Source: Planctomycetota bacterium
Lineage (GTDB): Bacteria > Planctomycetota > Brocadiia > JAADGH01
Direction: 5' to 3'
Length of the DNA: 57,699 bases
Assembly (NCBI GenBank): GCA_013152475.1
Contig: JAADGH010000035.1
Span: forward strand, 8,190-65,888
The position numbers and the translations under genes are program-made. The notes beneath the pieces were generated by a model that did not search any database, had not been told where the DNA came from, and was given only the letters and a program-made list of their open reading frames with translations. Shown here one piece after another: positions 1 through 8,701 of this stretch (the first letter of the stretch is position 1; the number at the start of each line of letters is the position of its first letter).

Positions 1-2
1 CG

Positions 3-1049
3 CCGTTCACCTATCTCCTCCTCACGCGCAGCTCCACCCCGCCGAGACTCGGCGCGCGCGCGGCGCTGGCGTTCGACGACGAGAAACTTTATGTGTTCGT
101 CGAGGGGCGGGACGGGGACACGAGCAAACTCTTGAAACAGGCAACCGGGCGGGACAATACCGATCTGTTCAACGAGGACAACGTCGAGCTTTTCATACAA
201 CCGGCGGGAAGCCGAGCGTATTACCATTTGGGATTGGGTGCAGGAGGCGCTTTCTACGACAGCAAGCACCCAACCGGAGAGGCGCAGGAATCGGATGTTA
301 CCTGGGAATCCAAGGCCGTTGTCTCCATCCACATCACGCCGACCGGCTGGTCCGCCGAGATGGCCGTACCCTTTTCCTCTCTGGGAGCGAAACCGACGGC
401 CAAGGAGGAATGGAGAGCGAACGTTTGCCGAACCCGGCGGGGAGGCATCGAGCCGGATGAATACATGGCGGCGTCTCCGACCTTGGGGGGATTTCATAAA
501 CCTAAAAAATTCGCACGACTGAAATTTCTCCAATCGGCTGAAATCCCCACGTTTACATATGGAACCTTCGAGGATGTTCCCCCGGGCGACGTGGAAAAGG
601 CGCTTCGCTCGCCCGGGAAAAAAGGGGCGACCGTCGAGGTATCGGACCAGCGCGCCTACTGCGGCCGGTATGCCGCGCACATCACGGTGGAGAAAGGCGG
701 CCTGGGCGCCATTACATTGAACGCAAAGGTGAAGGCCGGTACCGGGTATCGCGCTCTTTTTGCCCACTGCAACAAGATCGTATCGTTCAAGCCTGGTGTT
801 CCGGCTATGGCGCCTCGCACCCGCGTGATTTTCCGAGACGATACCGGAAAGTCCGTTACGCCGACCAAGGACTATTCGTGGAGCGGCGTTCCACTCGATG
901 AGAAGTCCAACGTGTGGCGCATTTCGCCCCATGTATTCACCACGCCGCCGAAGGCCACGAGGATTTCGCTCACCTTCTTTTTCCCGCATCCCGGGGAGTA
1001 CTGGCTGGACGAAGTGCGGCTGGAGGAATTAGCTGCCGCGAGGAGATAG
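3..1049 (+). CDS. CBM9-like carbohydrate-binding protein, 5' end outside window
   Basis: The reading frame is open to the left edge, so the start lies outside the window. The first visible residues contain the hydrophobic strand ALAFDDEKLYVFVEGR, typical of the family 9 carbohydrate-binding (DOMON-like) fold. It is followed by DNTDLFNEDNVELFI and by a WSAEMAVPFSSL strand, the usual order in this family. After about residue 180 a second beta-rich module (FEDVPPGDVEKAL to YWLDEVRLEEL) resembles a carbohydrate-binding jelly roll. No catalytic domain is visible in this part. The next gene starts 14 bases downstream, also begins with a CBM9-like domain, and is probably in the same operon. The protein probably binds polysaccharide outside the cytoplasm, but the missing N-terminus prevents a check for a signal peptide. 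Confidence 0.7.
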   Translation, partial: PFTYLLLTRSSTPPRLGARAALAFDDEKLYVFVEGRDGDTSKLLKQATGRDNTDLFNEDNVELFIQPAGSRAYYHLGLGAGGAFYDSKHPTGEAQESDVTWESKAVVSIHITPTGWSAEMAVPFSSLGAKPTAKEEWRANVCRTRRGGIEPDEYMAASPTLGGFHKPKKFARLKFLQSAEIPTFTYGTFEDVPPGDVEKALRSPGKKGATVEVSDQRAYCGRYAAHITVEKGGLGAITLNAKVKAGTGYRALFAHCNKIVSFKPGVPAMAPRTRVIFRDDTGKSVTPTKDYSWSGVPLDEKSNVWRISPHVFTTPPKATRISLTFFFPHPGEYWLDEVRLEELAAARR

Positions 1050-1063
1050 GAGGAATCCAAAAT

Positions 1064-3475
1064 ATGGATCGGATGACCGTCAAACGGCTTTCGCGGATGG
1101 TATTGGCGTTGGTGGCCGCAATGGCCATAATGAGGTGTTCCGCCGCCGAGACAGCCGGCCGCGTGGTCCCCTGCCCCAGAGCAATCGGCCGGCTCGAGCT
1201 TGACGGCTCCCTGGCCGACCCGATCTGGCGGAGCATTCCGCCCCTGAAGGGCTTCACCCGGATCGCCGATGGCCCGGCCGAAGCGGACACGGAGGTCCGC
1301 GCCTGCTATGACGACACAACGCTCTACCTCATCGCCACCTGCCGCGAGCCGAACGTGGCGGGCATCGTCGCCAGGGAGAAGGGACACGACGGCGACGCCC
1401 GCGCCGACGACTGCGTCGAGTTCACCCTCGGCCCGAAGAGCGGGAAGCTCTATCACATCATCGCTTCCGCCGGCGGCGCGGTCTATGACGCCTCCATCGA
1501 CCCCGGCGGCTGGACCGACGAGTCCTGGAGCTCCGGCGCCAAGACCGGGGTGCAGGTCTTCAAGAAGGCATGGGGGGTCGAGGTCTTCGTGCCGCTCAAG
1601 ACCATGGAGGTGAAGCCCGCGCCGGGAACCGAGATCACGCTCCACGTCCTGCGGATACGCAGGCAGACGAACGAGATCTCGACCCTCGTCCCCGCGCCGA
1701 GGAAGAAGCCCATCCCGCCTACCTCGACCGTCACGCTGAAGTTCGAGGGTCCGCCCAAGTGGATGAGCCCAGTCGCCGACGTGAAGCCCCGGGCCGGCAT
1801 CCGTTACTCCGCCGAGGACATCCGTAACGCGCGGAAGAACGTGAAGCGCTTCGACTGGGCGAGAGCCATCGCGGCCTCGACGGTCAACCGCGCGGATGGC
1901 CTGCTGAAGAAGCCGGTCGACTACACCCTGTCCTTCATGCCGCCGAAGGGGGCGACGTTTGCCTACGGCTTCGCCGGCTGTCCGAAGTGCCGCGCGCCGT
2001 GGCCGAGGTTCGGCGCGCGGATGTGCTCCTTCGATGCGCCGGGGAAGGTCAAGTGCCGGAAATGCGACGCCGTCTTCCCGCCCGACGACCCGAAGAGTCC
2101 GTACTTCGACCCCGGCAAGGGGGTGGAGATCGAAGGGAGGAAATACTACTTCAAGGGGGTATGGCACGCCTGGGTCATCAACCAGTACAAGTCCATGCTC
2201 AGCGTCCTTTCCCGGGCCTACGCCCTCACCGGCGACGAGCGGTACGCCGAGCGGGCCGCCCGGATCTACGATGCCATGGCGACGCTCGCCCCTTCGACCA
2301 TCGGCCCCATCGACAACATGCGCCCGAACCAGAAGGTGGTCGGCCGGTTTCACTACTACACGCAGCAGTGGACCGAGTACCTGCGGTCCTATCTGCTCTG
2401 TTACGACCTTCTCTACCATTCGAAGGCCATGGCCAGGGTTTCGCCCACAAACCCCACCGCCTTCGGCACAACGAAGGACTACACCATCCGCCAGAACATC
2501 GAGAAGAACTTCTTCCTCGACACGTGGGACGTGGAGATGAACACGCGCAACGGCCGACTGCCCAGCCTGCACAACCATACCTCGGCAACCGTCCGGGCCA
2601 TGATGGGTGTGGGATTGGTATGCGGCGAGCCGGACCTGATTCGCTGGGGCATTGAGGCCTCATACAAGTTCATCAGCAACACTATCGACCCCGAGGGGCA
2701 GTACTACGAGTCCTCCGGCCACGGCTACAACGAATGTGGCCGAAGCTGCAACGCATCCTTCGCCGACATGTTGCGGGGTTATGATCCCAAGAACTACGAC
2801 GATCCCTCCCGTTTCCCCCAGCCGAAGGACTATCCCTATCGGATCAAGCTCTACCAGCACCCGCGCATGAAGCTCCTTCTGGACGAGGCGCTCTACGAGA
2901 TGGACTGCGCCGGGCATCGACCGCGCTACGGCGATGCAGGACCGGACGTCAAGGTCATCACCGACCCCATCGGGGAGTGGCGGCCGCTTCGGTTCAAATG
3001 GGCCTTTGCCCTCTACCGCAATGCACAGACCGACGAGGAGCGCCAGGAGTATTGCCGGAAGATGCTGGCGGCCTGCGGAGGGAAGCTCGACCGGGAGCTT
3101 GCCCGCTGGGCCGACGCCCTCTTCTTCTACAGGCCCATGGCGAACCCGCCGGCGTATGACCCGAAGGAGACGTTCAACCTCAAGCGCTCCAGCCTGTGGG
3201 GATTTCGCGCCACGTCAATCCTGCGCCAGGGGGAAGGTGCAAATCGCATGGCCCTCATCCTGCTGGGCGGGACGATCTTCCCCCACGGCAACGACGACAC
3301 TCTCGGCATCTCCCTCTACAGCCAGGGCCAGATGCTCACGCATGAGGTGGCCTACAACCTCTACGGCCGGCCGGTGCAGCTCGGCTGGGCCGCACGCTCC
3401 ATCGCCCACTGCACGGTGACGGTGGATGAGCGCGGCGGCCCCCGATGTATCGCGGCGGGCCGAATGCTACCGTGA
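1064..3475 (+). CDS. Heparinase II/III-like protein with CBM9-like domain, N-terminal part of a frameshifted gene
   Basis: Start ATG 1064 has AGGAGATAGGAGG just upstream and opens a signal peptide (basic MDRMTVKRLSR, hydrophobic core, cleavage near CSAAE); longer in-frame starts would read through the previous gene. Residues about 30-230 are a CBM9-like domain (YDDTTLYLIATC, DDCVEFTLG). The rest is an alpha-helical toroid as in heparinase/alginate lyases, with a four-cysteine zinc-ribbon-like insert (CPKC about 70 bases before CRKC) and SLHNHTSATVRAM, a plausible substrate-cleft segment. The frame ends shortly after HCTVTVDERGGP, inside the beta-sandwich where the family's HNTVxVD motif lies. 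The remainder continues in the -1 frame in the next entry. It is probably an extracytoplasmic polysaccharide lyase; the exact substrate is unknown. Confidence 0.75.
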   Translation: MDRMTVKRLSRMVLALVAAMAIMRCSAAETAGRVVPCPRAIGRLELDGSLADPIWRSIPPLKGFTRIADGPAEADTEVRACYDDTTLYLIATCREPNVAGIVAREKGHDGDARADDCVEFTLGPKSGKLYHIIASAGGAVYDASIDPGGWTDESWSSGAKTGVQVFKKAWGVEVFVPLKTMEVKPAPGTEITLHVLRIRRQTNEISTLVPAPRKKPIPPTSTVTLKFEGPPKWMSPVADVKPRAGIRYSAEDIRNARKNVKRFDWARAIAASTVNRADGLLKKPVDYTLSFMPPKGATFAYGFAGCPKCRAPWPRFGARMCSFDAPGKVKCRKCDAVFPPDDPKSPYFDPGKGVEIEGRKYYFKGVWHAWVINQYKSMLSVLSRAYALTGDERYAERAARIYDAMATLAPSTIGPIDNMRPNQKVVGRFHYYTQQWTEYLRSYLLCYDLLYHSKAMARVSPTNPTAFGTTKDYTIRQNIEKNFFLDTWDVEMNTRNGRLPSLHNHTSATVRAMMGVGLVCGEPDLIRWGIEASYKFISNTIDPEGQYYESSGHGYNECGRSCNASFADMLRGYDPKNYDDPSRFPQPKDYPYRIKLYQHPRMKLLLDEALYEMDCAGHRPRYGDAGPDVKVITDPIGEWRPLRFKWAFALYRNAQTDEERQEYCRKMLAACGGKLDRELARWADALFFYRPMANPPAYDPKETFNLKRSSLWGFRATSILRQGEGANRMALILLGGTIFPHGNDDTLGISLYSQGQMLTHEVAYNLYGRPVQLGWAARSIAHCTVTVDERGGPRCIAAGRMLP

Positions 3476-5010
3476 CGGGATTCGTGGACAACGGCGACAT
3501 GAGCTTCGCGGCCATGTCCGCCGGGCCGCAGTGCTGGCAGGCGCAGCCGGAGATCAAGGAGTATGCCCGGGCATGCGCGCTGGTGGCCCTGCCGGGGGGC
3601 GGGGGGTACTTCGTCGATCGCTTCGACGTCCAAGGCGGCAAGCAGCACGACTACAGCTTCCACGGCCAGGTGACGGAAAAAGGCGAGGGCTTCACCATCG
3701 AGGGCGCAACACCCAAGCCGGTGGAGAACGCATGGACCCTCGCCGGCCTGTCGGGCCATGCCGATGCAACCTACGATGCGCCGGGACGGAGCTGGGGCGA
3801 GCGGGTGTTGCCGGGCAACGCGATTCGCAAGCTGGGCATCCCGGGCGAGAAGGTGGGCCACTTCGGCTGGTTCCCCCCGCCCGGCAATGGATATGGCTAC
3901 ATCTACGACGTGAAGTCCGGTCCGGCCGGCCGGAAGGTCACGGCCGATTGGACCACGCAAAAAGAGATGGACATCCACCTGCGCCTGACGCTCTTCCCCG
4001 GGGACGGCTCGACCATCATCACCGGCAAGGGCCCCGACCTGCTGGGCAAGCAGATCATCCCCTTCTTCATCGCCCGGCGGAAGGGCGAGGGCATGGCCAG
4101 CTCCTTCCTCGGTGTCATGGAGGGATACAAGAAGAAGCCCCGGATCGTTTCTGTCGAGGAGGGACAGGCCGCCGATGGCATGCGGAGTGTGGTGGTCAAG
4201 GCGGGTGATGTTGTCGATCACGTATCCCTCTCCACGAATGGTCGTTCGTCTCTTGCCCGAAGTGTCAGTGGCAAGGTGGCCGAGCTCGCCGTGTATCAAG
4301 CGTCGAAGGTGGAACAGGCCGGCGTCGGTCTGACACTAACTGTCCCGGCCCTGCAGGGGAGGGTCACATCCCTTGACTATCCCAATCACATCCTTGCGAC
4401 GGACATCAAGGTCCCCAACCCCTCCGCCCTGATCGGCCGGACGCTCTTCGTCTCGAGTCCCGACTACAACCACAACACCGCCTACCGGATCGAGTCATGC
4501 GACGAGAAGGGGCGCTTCGGCTTTGGCCTGGTGGGGTTCGATCTGGCGACGCTGGACTACAAGAGCAAGGACAAGAAGGGCGTCATTACCACGTCCACGC
4601 CCATGCCCCTCGCCTGGACCTCCGGCAAGCCGCGGGCTTCCGGCCTGCTGGACGGCAAGCTCTGCTTGACGCCGGATGGCGCGCGGCGGGGATGCATCAA
4701 GGCGTTTGTGCGACCCAACCGATTCGAGTTCAAGCCCGACGCGACGATTGCGCAAGGCGACCGGTTCGCGATCTACGACGTGAAGGAGGGAGACACCGTC
4801 ACGGTCCCCATGGCGGCGAGCATGCAGCAGGCCGAGGACGGGACGTGGGCGCTGAGGACTACGTGCGATGTCATCATCCGCCTGGAGACCGAGAAGGTCT
4901 TCTACCGAGGTCCGGCGGGGAAGTGGATCGCCGCTTCGAAGCAGGACAACGGCTTCCGTGTCCCCGCGTCGGGATGCGCGAGGGGGATGGCCGTCCTCCG
5001 GATGGAATGA
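3445..5010 (+). CDS. Heparinase II/III-like protein, C-terminal part of the frameshifted gene
   Basis: This frame continues the previous protein: MYRGGPNATVTGFVD joins logically to VDERGGP at the break, and YFVDRFDVQGGKQHDYSFHG is the typical C-terminal beta-sandwich of heparinase/alginate-lyase-like proteins. Frame 2 runs to about 3440 and frame 1 continues from there. One extra C in the five-C run at 3439-3443 would restore a single protein of about 1,315 residues. The listed start at 3445 is only the first ATG of the frame and has no convincing ribosome-binding site. A real mutation, an assembly error and a -1 slip on the C run are all possible. The final 200 residues are beta-rich and not recognised. 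Catalytic activity of the separate halves is doubtful. Confidence 0.7.
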   Translation: MYRGGPNATVTGFVDNGDMSFAAMSAGPQCWQAQPEIKEYARACALVALPGGGGYFVDRFDVQGGKQHDYSFHGQVTEKGEGFTIEGATPKPVENAWTLAGLSGHADATYDAPGRSWGERVLPGNAIRKLGIPGEKVGHFGWFPPPGNGYGYIYDVKSGPAGRKVTADWTTQKEMDIHLRLTLFPGDGSTIITGKGPDLLGKQIIPFFIARRKGEGMASSFLGVMEGYKKKPRIVSVEEGQAADGMRSVVVKAGDVVDHVSLSTNGRSSLARSVSGKVAELAVYQASKVEQAGVGLTLTVPALQGRVTSLDYPNHILATDIKVPNPSALIGRTLFVSSPDYNHNTAYRIESCDEKGRFGFGLVGFDLATLDYKSKDKKGVITTSTPMPLAWTSGKPRASGLLDGKLCLTPDGARRGCIKAFVRPNRFEFKPDATIAQGDRFAIYDVKEGDTVTVPMAASMQQAEDGTWALRTTCDVIIRLETEKVFYRGPAGKWIAASKQDNGFRVPASGCARGMAVLRME

Positions 5011-5038
5011 GGGCAAGACGGCTGGCCGAGGAGAGCAC

Positions 5039-5119
5039 CAGGACTTTCCCCATGACACCCGGCCGTGTCGTTGCGAGCCTTTTATGCCGCTACGCGGCAT
5101 AACAGGCTCCTAATGACAC
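5039..5119. repeat. Palindromic intergenic repeat, copy 1
   Basis: A long imperfect inverted repeat lies just after the heparinase-like gene. The arms are 5065-5080 (GTGTCGTTGCGAGCCT) and 5104-5119. An inner perfect 9-bp stem, TTATGCCGC / GCGGCATAA (5082-5090 with 5094-5102), encloses a TAC loop. The leader CAGGACTTTCCCCATG at 5039 recurs with small changes at 57105 and in shortened form at 26106, so this is a dispersed repeat rather than a simple terminator. No T run follows the stem. It resembles REP- or MITE-type elements; mobility is not shown. Confidence 0.6.
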
Positions 5120-5477
5120 ATCATGCGAGAGGTGCGTATGCGCGGTGGGGAGAGCATAGGTCGGACCTTCGTAACTCATTGGCACAAGGTCAGTTAAGCT
5201 CCTATTGATTGCATTCGGGTGTTGCACGGCAGGCCCCTCTGGAGTCTGTCGACTTCGTCTGTGTGGCCGGCACAGGTCGGGCTCCGGATAGGCTGTTCTT
5301 GCGATAGCAGACCTGGATTATCGGGACGGTGTGTGGCGTCTATTTGTGAAGGAGATGACGAATTCGTCCGCTTCTGTTGCCCCGTCTTTGCCAAGCGCAG
5401 GCGACGGAGGTCTACGCAGCACAATCCTGATCTTTGGCATTATTTGGGTGTTTTTGGGGGAATATGGCGAAAATATC

Positions 5478-5506
5478 TTGACTTTGCCGTGTAGTAGGTA
5501 TAGACT
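5478..5506 (+). promoter_or_regulatory. Putative sigma-70 promoter upstream of rex
   Basis: TTGACT at 5478-5483 is followed after 17 bases by TAGACT at 5501-5506; an alternative -10, TATAGA, lies at 5499. It is the best promoter match in the 600-base non-coding stretch 5011-5614, which is locally AT-rich in its last 150 bases. It would drive rex and probably the hydrogenase genes behind it. Confidence 0.45.
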
Positions 5507-5532
5507 AAAGGGAGAAGCAAGGGCGAGGTTTC

Positions 5533-5588
5533 GTGATGTATATCTCGATTAACTTCCATAAATTTGTGATAAGTATATCAATTAACTT
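5533..5588 (+). promoter_or_regulatory. Paired direct repeats upstream of rex, candidate Rex operators
   Basis: Two 23-base repeats occur at 5533-5555 and 5566-5588. Both follow the pattern GTGAT, then GTATATC, then ATTAACTT, with short variable gaps. The second contains TTGTGATAAGTATATCAA (5564-5581), an imperfect 18-bp palindrome of the general Rex-box form TTG...CAA. Their starts are 33 bp apart and they lie between the predicted promoter and the rex start at 5615, where an autorepressor would bind. Identification as Rex sites is inference from position and partial match. Confidence 0.45.
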
Positions 5589-5614
5589 GGTCTTTTCATA
5601 TCTCGGGGGGTGGA

Positions 5615-6337
5615 GTGTCTAAGACGAAGGTGCCTCTCGTCACGGTCAAGCGCCTGGCGCTTTACCTGACCCATCTTGGAATGCTGGTCGATGGTGGAGT
5701 GGAACGAATCTCCTCCGAGGAGCTGGCCAACGAGATCGGCGTCTCGGCGTCCCTCGTGCGCAGGGACCTCGGTCACTTCGGGAAGTTCGGCGTCTCTCGG
5801 TCGGGGTATGACGTGTCGACTCTCTTCGACCGGCTGAGCGGCATCCTGGGTATCAATACGGAGACGCCGGTGGTTATCGTCGGCGCGGGGCACATCGGCC
5901 AGGCGCTGGCGCATTCGAAGAACCTTGGCGAGCGGGGTTTTTGCATCAAGGGATTGTTCGATATCAACAGCCGTTTGATCGGCAAGATGGTGGATGGCAT
6001 CCAGGTCCGGGCCATGTCGGAGTTGAACGATATCGTCCGGGATGGGAGGGCGCCTATCGGCGTGATCGCCGTCCCGGCGAGCGCCGCCCAGCGGGTAGCG
6101 GACCGACTGGTGGCGGCCGGGGTCGAGGCAATCTGGAACTTTGCTCCCTTGCGTCTGGTGGCGCCGGAGCATATTATTGTGGAGAACGTTCACCTGGCCG
6201 CGGGGCTGCTGTCGTTGACGTATCGCCTTCGCGAGAGGCATGGGATTCTCTTGAGGTTCAACGTGAAGGCCCCGGCGCTTCCACATGCGTCGGCGGGGAG
6301 CGACGGCGAGGAGCAGGGGCCATCGAGACACGTGTGA
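5615..6337 (+). CDS. rex: Redox-sensing transcriptional repressor Rex
   Basis: The 240-residue protein has the two-part Rex architecture. An N-terminal winged helix covers about residues 8-60, including ISSEELANEIGVSASLVRRD and the conserved DLGHFGKFG segment. A Rossmann domain follows, with the nucleotide-binding loop GAGHIG at 90-95. The C-terminal segment (HIIVENVHLAAGLLSL) corresponds to the domain-swapped dimer helix. Rex proteins bind DNA when NADH/NAD+ is low and release it when NADH rises. The start is GTG at 5615 after a GGGGGGTGGA stretch. It heads an apparent operon with a response regulator (56-base gap) and hydBGDA, so it probably controls hydrogenase expression and itself through the repeats at 5533-5588. 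The last 25 residues are unlike the family and probably disordered. Confidence 0.92.
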   Translation: MSKTKVPLVTVKRLALYLTHLGMLVDGGVERISSEELANEIGVSASLVRRDLGHFGKFGVSRSGYDVSTLFDRLSGILGINTETPVVIVGAGHIGQALAHSKNLGERGFCIKGLFDINSRLIGKMVDGIQVRAMSELNDIVRDGRAPIGVIAVPASAAQRVADRLVAAGVEAIWNFAPLRLVAPEHIIVENVHLAAGLLSLTYRLRERHGILLRFNVKAPALPHASAGSDGEEQGPSRHV

Positions 6338-6393
6338 TTTGTCTGACACAATCTGGTTTTCCCGGCAGACCTCATAAGTAAGGAGGGTTGAAA

Positions 6394-6777
6394 TTGGCCG
6401 AGCGACACAAGGTGTTGTTGGTAGATGACGACGTCGATCTTTTGGCGGCGACGAAGATCGTCCTCCAAAGCAATGACTACGAGGTGATCACTGCGCAAAA
6501 CGGAAAGGACGGGCTGGCCAGGGCGAAAGGGGAACAGCCGAACGCCATCGTTCTCGACGTCATGATGACGCACAAGACCGAGGGCTTCGATACGGCCCGG
6601 GACCTGCGGGAGGAAGAGGAGACGAAGGACATCCCCATCATCATGCTGACTGCGGTGAACCAGGAAGTGCCCTGGAAGTTCGACGCGGATTCCGTCTGGC
6701 TCCCGGTGGACAAGTTTGTGGAAAAACCCGTCCAGCCGGACAAGCTGCTGGATCTGCTCAGGGAGGTCATCAAGTAA
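6394..6777 (+). CDS. Receiver-domain-only response regulator
   Basis: This is a stand-alone CheY-like receiver of about 127 residues. The acidic pocket is VDDDVD (residues 10-15), the phosphoacceptor is Asp55 in IVLDVMM, Thr87 lies in MLTAV, and Lys111 is in EKPVQP. There is no output domain. Start TTG 6394 is preferred because AGGAGG lies at 6381-6386; the in-frame TTG at 6388 would overlap that site. The gene sits 45 bases before hydB. An extended loop (PWKFDADSVWLPVDKF) precedes the conserved lysine. No histidine kinase is encoded nearby, so its partner and output are unknown; a link to redox or hydrogenase control is inferred from position only. Confidence 0.85.
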   Translation: MAERHKVLLVDDDVDLLAATKIVLQSNDYEVITAQNGKDGLARAKGEQPNAIVLDVMMTHKTEGFDTARDLREEEETKDIPIIMLTAVNQEVPWKFDADSVWLPVDKFVEKPVQPDKLLDLLREVIK

Positions 6778-6822
6778 CCGGCCGGCTGACGCGCGGCCCA
6801 CTGCACAGCAGAGGAGGATCGA

Positions 6823-7857
6823 ATGACGGTCAAGCTTCTCGACAGGAAAAACCTCAACGGTTTCGTTGCGGGCCTCTTGAAGGAAACAAGCGTCTTCGGG
6901 GTGGCCGGAAAAGGGACCGGCCGGTTCGACTTCGCCCCTCTGGAGTCGCCGGAGGACCTGTGCCTGGACTATGATGTCACTTTGCTCCCGCCGAAAAAGT
7001 ACTTCATCCCCCAGGAAGAAACACTCCTGAGGTTCACCCGCGGCGAGAGCCCATCGGTGGAGCCCGTGATAGAGGCGCAGGAGTCCATTCTTATCGGTGT
7101 GCACCCCTACGACATCAAGGCCATCGCCCAGATGGACAAAGTCTTCGCCGATACCCACCGGGATGAGAACTACCTGAGGAAGCGGGAGAGGAGCACGATC
7201 ATCGGCGTGGACATGACCCGCGCCTCAGAGAAGGCCTTCTGCGCCAGCATGAACAGCGCCGTGGTGGACGACGGCTTCGACCTGATGCTCACCGACATCG
7301 GCGAGGCCTATACGGTAAGCATTGGGACGGAGAAGGGCGCGCAGCTTCTGGAGAAGCACGCCACCGTCCGCGACGCCACGGACGAGGAGATCGCCAAGCG
7401 CGACCAAGCCCGCGAGAAGGCGAAGGGACTCTTCGGGGATCGGAAGCTGGACATGCCCTGTACCGACCTGCCCGAGCTCCTCAGGGGCAAGGAGAGACAC
7501 CCGGTGTGGAAGATGAAGGCGGAGCGGTGCCTGAGCTGCGGCTCGTGCAACCTCGTCTGCCCGACATGCTACTGCTTCGACGTGAAGGATGAGACGGACT
7601 TGCAGTTAACAAAGGGCCGGCGCTACCGCGTGTGGGATGGCTGCCTGTTGGAGGACTTCGCCGCCGTGGGCAGCGGCGAGAACTTCCGGGAGGAGCGCAT
7701 GGAGCGCTACCGGCACCGCTTCTACCGGAAGGGGCAATACCTCTATATGAAATACGGCGACATCGCCTGCGTAGGTTGCGGGCGCTGTGCGTCGGCCTGC
7801 CTGCCGGACATCGCCGACCCCGTGAAAGTCTATAACACGCTGAAGGAGGAGTTGTGA
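6823..7857 (+). CDS. hydB: [NiFe] hydrogenase/sulfhydrogenase beta subunit, 4Fe-4S protein
   Basis: The 344-residue iron-sulfur protein matches HydB/AsrA. Two C-terminal clusters are visible: CLSCGSCNLVCPTC near residue 237 and CVGCGRCASAC near residue 316. In soluble group 3b hydrogenases this subunit passes electrons between the hydrogenase small subunit and the flavoprotein HydG. The ribosome-binding site is GAGGAGG, and one base separates its stop from hydG. The order B-G-D-A matches the archaeal and bacterial sulfhydrogenase operon. AsrA of anaerobic sulfite reductase is a close relative, but the hydrogenase genes downstream settle the assignment. Maturation genes (hyp and the C-terminal protease) are not in the window. 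Confidence 0.9.
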   Translation: MTVKLLDRKNLNGFVAGLLKETSVFGVAGKGTGRFDFAPLESPEDLCLDYDVTLLPPKKYFIPQEETLLRFTRGESPSVEPVIEAQESILIGVHPYDIKAIAQMDKVFADTHRDENYLRKRERSTIIGVDMTRASEKAFCASMNSAVVDDGFDLMLTDIGEAYTVSIGTEKGAQLLEKHATVRDATDEEIAKRDQAREKAKGLFGDRKLDMPCTDLPELLRGKERHPVWKMKAERCLSCGSCNLVCPTCYCFDVKDETDLQLTKGRRYRVWDGCLLEDFAAVGSGENFREERMERYRHRFYRKGQYLYMKYGDIACVGCGRCASACLPDIADPVKVYNTLKEEL

Positions 7858-7858
7858 G

Positions 7859-8701
7859 ATGGGATGTGCATGCCAGCAAAGTAATTCGATCTATGCGCCC
7901 GGCCTGGCCACCATCGTCACGTCCGAACAGATGACGGAGACGGAAAGGGTCTTCGAGATCAAACTCAAAGAAGGAATGCACCTGGGCCACCGGCCGGGCC
8001 AGTTTGTGCAAGTCTCCATCTTCGGCATCGGCGAGGCCCCGATTTCCGTATCCTCGCCCCCGACGCGCGATGAGAGCTTCGAGCTCGTGGTGCGAAAGGT
8101 GGGCAACGTGACCCGCGCCCTTCACGCGCTGCCCGATGGGAGCACCATCGGGATTCGCGGTCCCTTCGGGACGACGTTTGACATCGACGACGCCAAGGGG
8201 AAGGACATCCTCTTCGTCGCGGGCGGCCTGGGCCTCGTGCCCGCGCGGTCGTACATCAAACACGTCCTGGCCAACCGGGGCGAGTACAGCCGGGTGATCG
8301 TCCTCTCCGGGACGAAGTCCCCCGCCGAGCGCCTCTTCACCGACGAGCTTGCCGAGTGGGCGGCGCGCGACGATGTGGAGCTCCACGAGACGGTGGACCG
8401 GGCGGACGACCAATGGACGGGCAACGTCGGCGTGATCACGATGCTGTTCTCGAAGGTCAAGGTGGATGCGGCCAACACGGTCGCCGTCATCGTCGGCCCG
8501 CCGATCATGTACAAGTTCGTCATCATGGAGACCGAGAAAATCGGCATCCCGCGCGACCGGGTGCTGCTGTCGCTGGAGCGCCGGATGAAATGCGGTGTGG
8601 GCAAGTGCGGCCACTGCCAGATCAACAACGTCTACGTCTGCCAGGACGGCCCGGTCTTCAAGCTTTCTCAGGTATTCGAACTTCGGGAGGCGATTCAATG
8701 A
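7859..8701 (+). CDS. hydG: [NiFe] hydrogenase/sulfhydrogenase gamma subunit, FAD/NAD(P)-binding
   Basis: The 280-residue protein is of the ferredoxin-NADP reductase type (HydG/AsrB). It has an FAD-binding barrel with PGQFVQVSIFGIGEAPISVSS near residues 43-63, a GPFGTTF loop, and a nucleotide-binding segment ILFVAGGLGLVPARSYI. The C-terminal [2Fe-2S] site has cysteines in CGVGKCGHC and VCQDG near residues 244-262. It is the NAD(P)(H)-reacting module of a bidirectional cytoplasmic hydrogenase. The stop overlaps the hydD start as ATGA, which indicates translational coupling. AsrB is the main alternative and is made unlikely by the adjacent hydrogenase subunits. Confidence 0.9.
   Translation: MGCACQQSNSIYAPGLATIVTSEQMTETERVFEIKLKEGMHLGHRPGQFVQVSIFGIGEAPISVSSPPTRDESFELVVRKVGNVTRALHALPDGSTIGIRGPFGTTFDIDDAKGKDILFVAGGLGLVPARSYIKHVLANRGEYSRVIVLSGTKSPAERLFTDELAEWAARDDVELHETVDRADDQWTGNVGVITMLFSKVKVDAANTVAVIVGPPIMYKFVIMETEKIGIPRDRVLLSLERRMKCGVGKCGHCQINNVYVCQDGPVFKLSQVFELREAIQ

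Noticed and set aside
872..2578. 568-residue minus-strand open frame
   Set aside because: It is antisense to the CBM9/heparinase gene, has no family features or ribosome-binding site, and is a typical by-product of GC-rich coding sequence.
3425..3450. Programmed -1 ribosomal frameshifting at the C run
   Set aside because: A slip is formally possible, but there is no clear stimulatory stem or pseudoknot, and other family members in this window do not need one. Mutation or sequence error is simpler.
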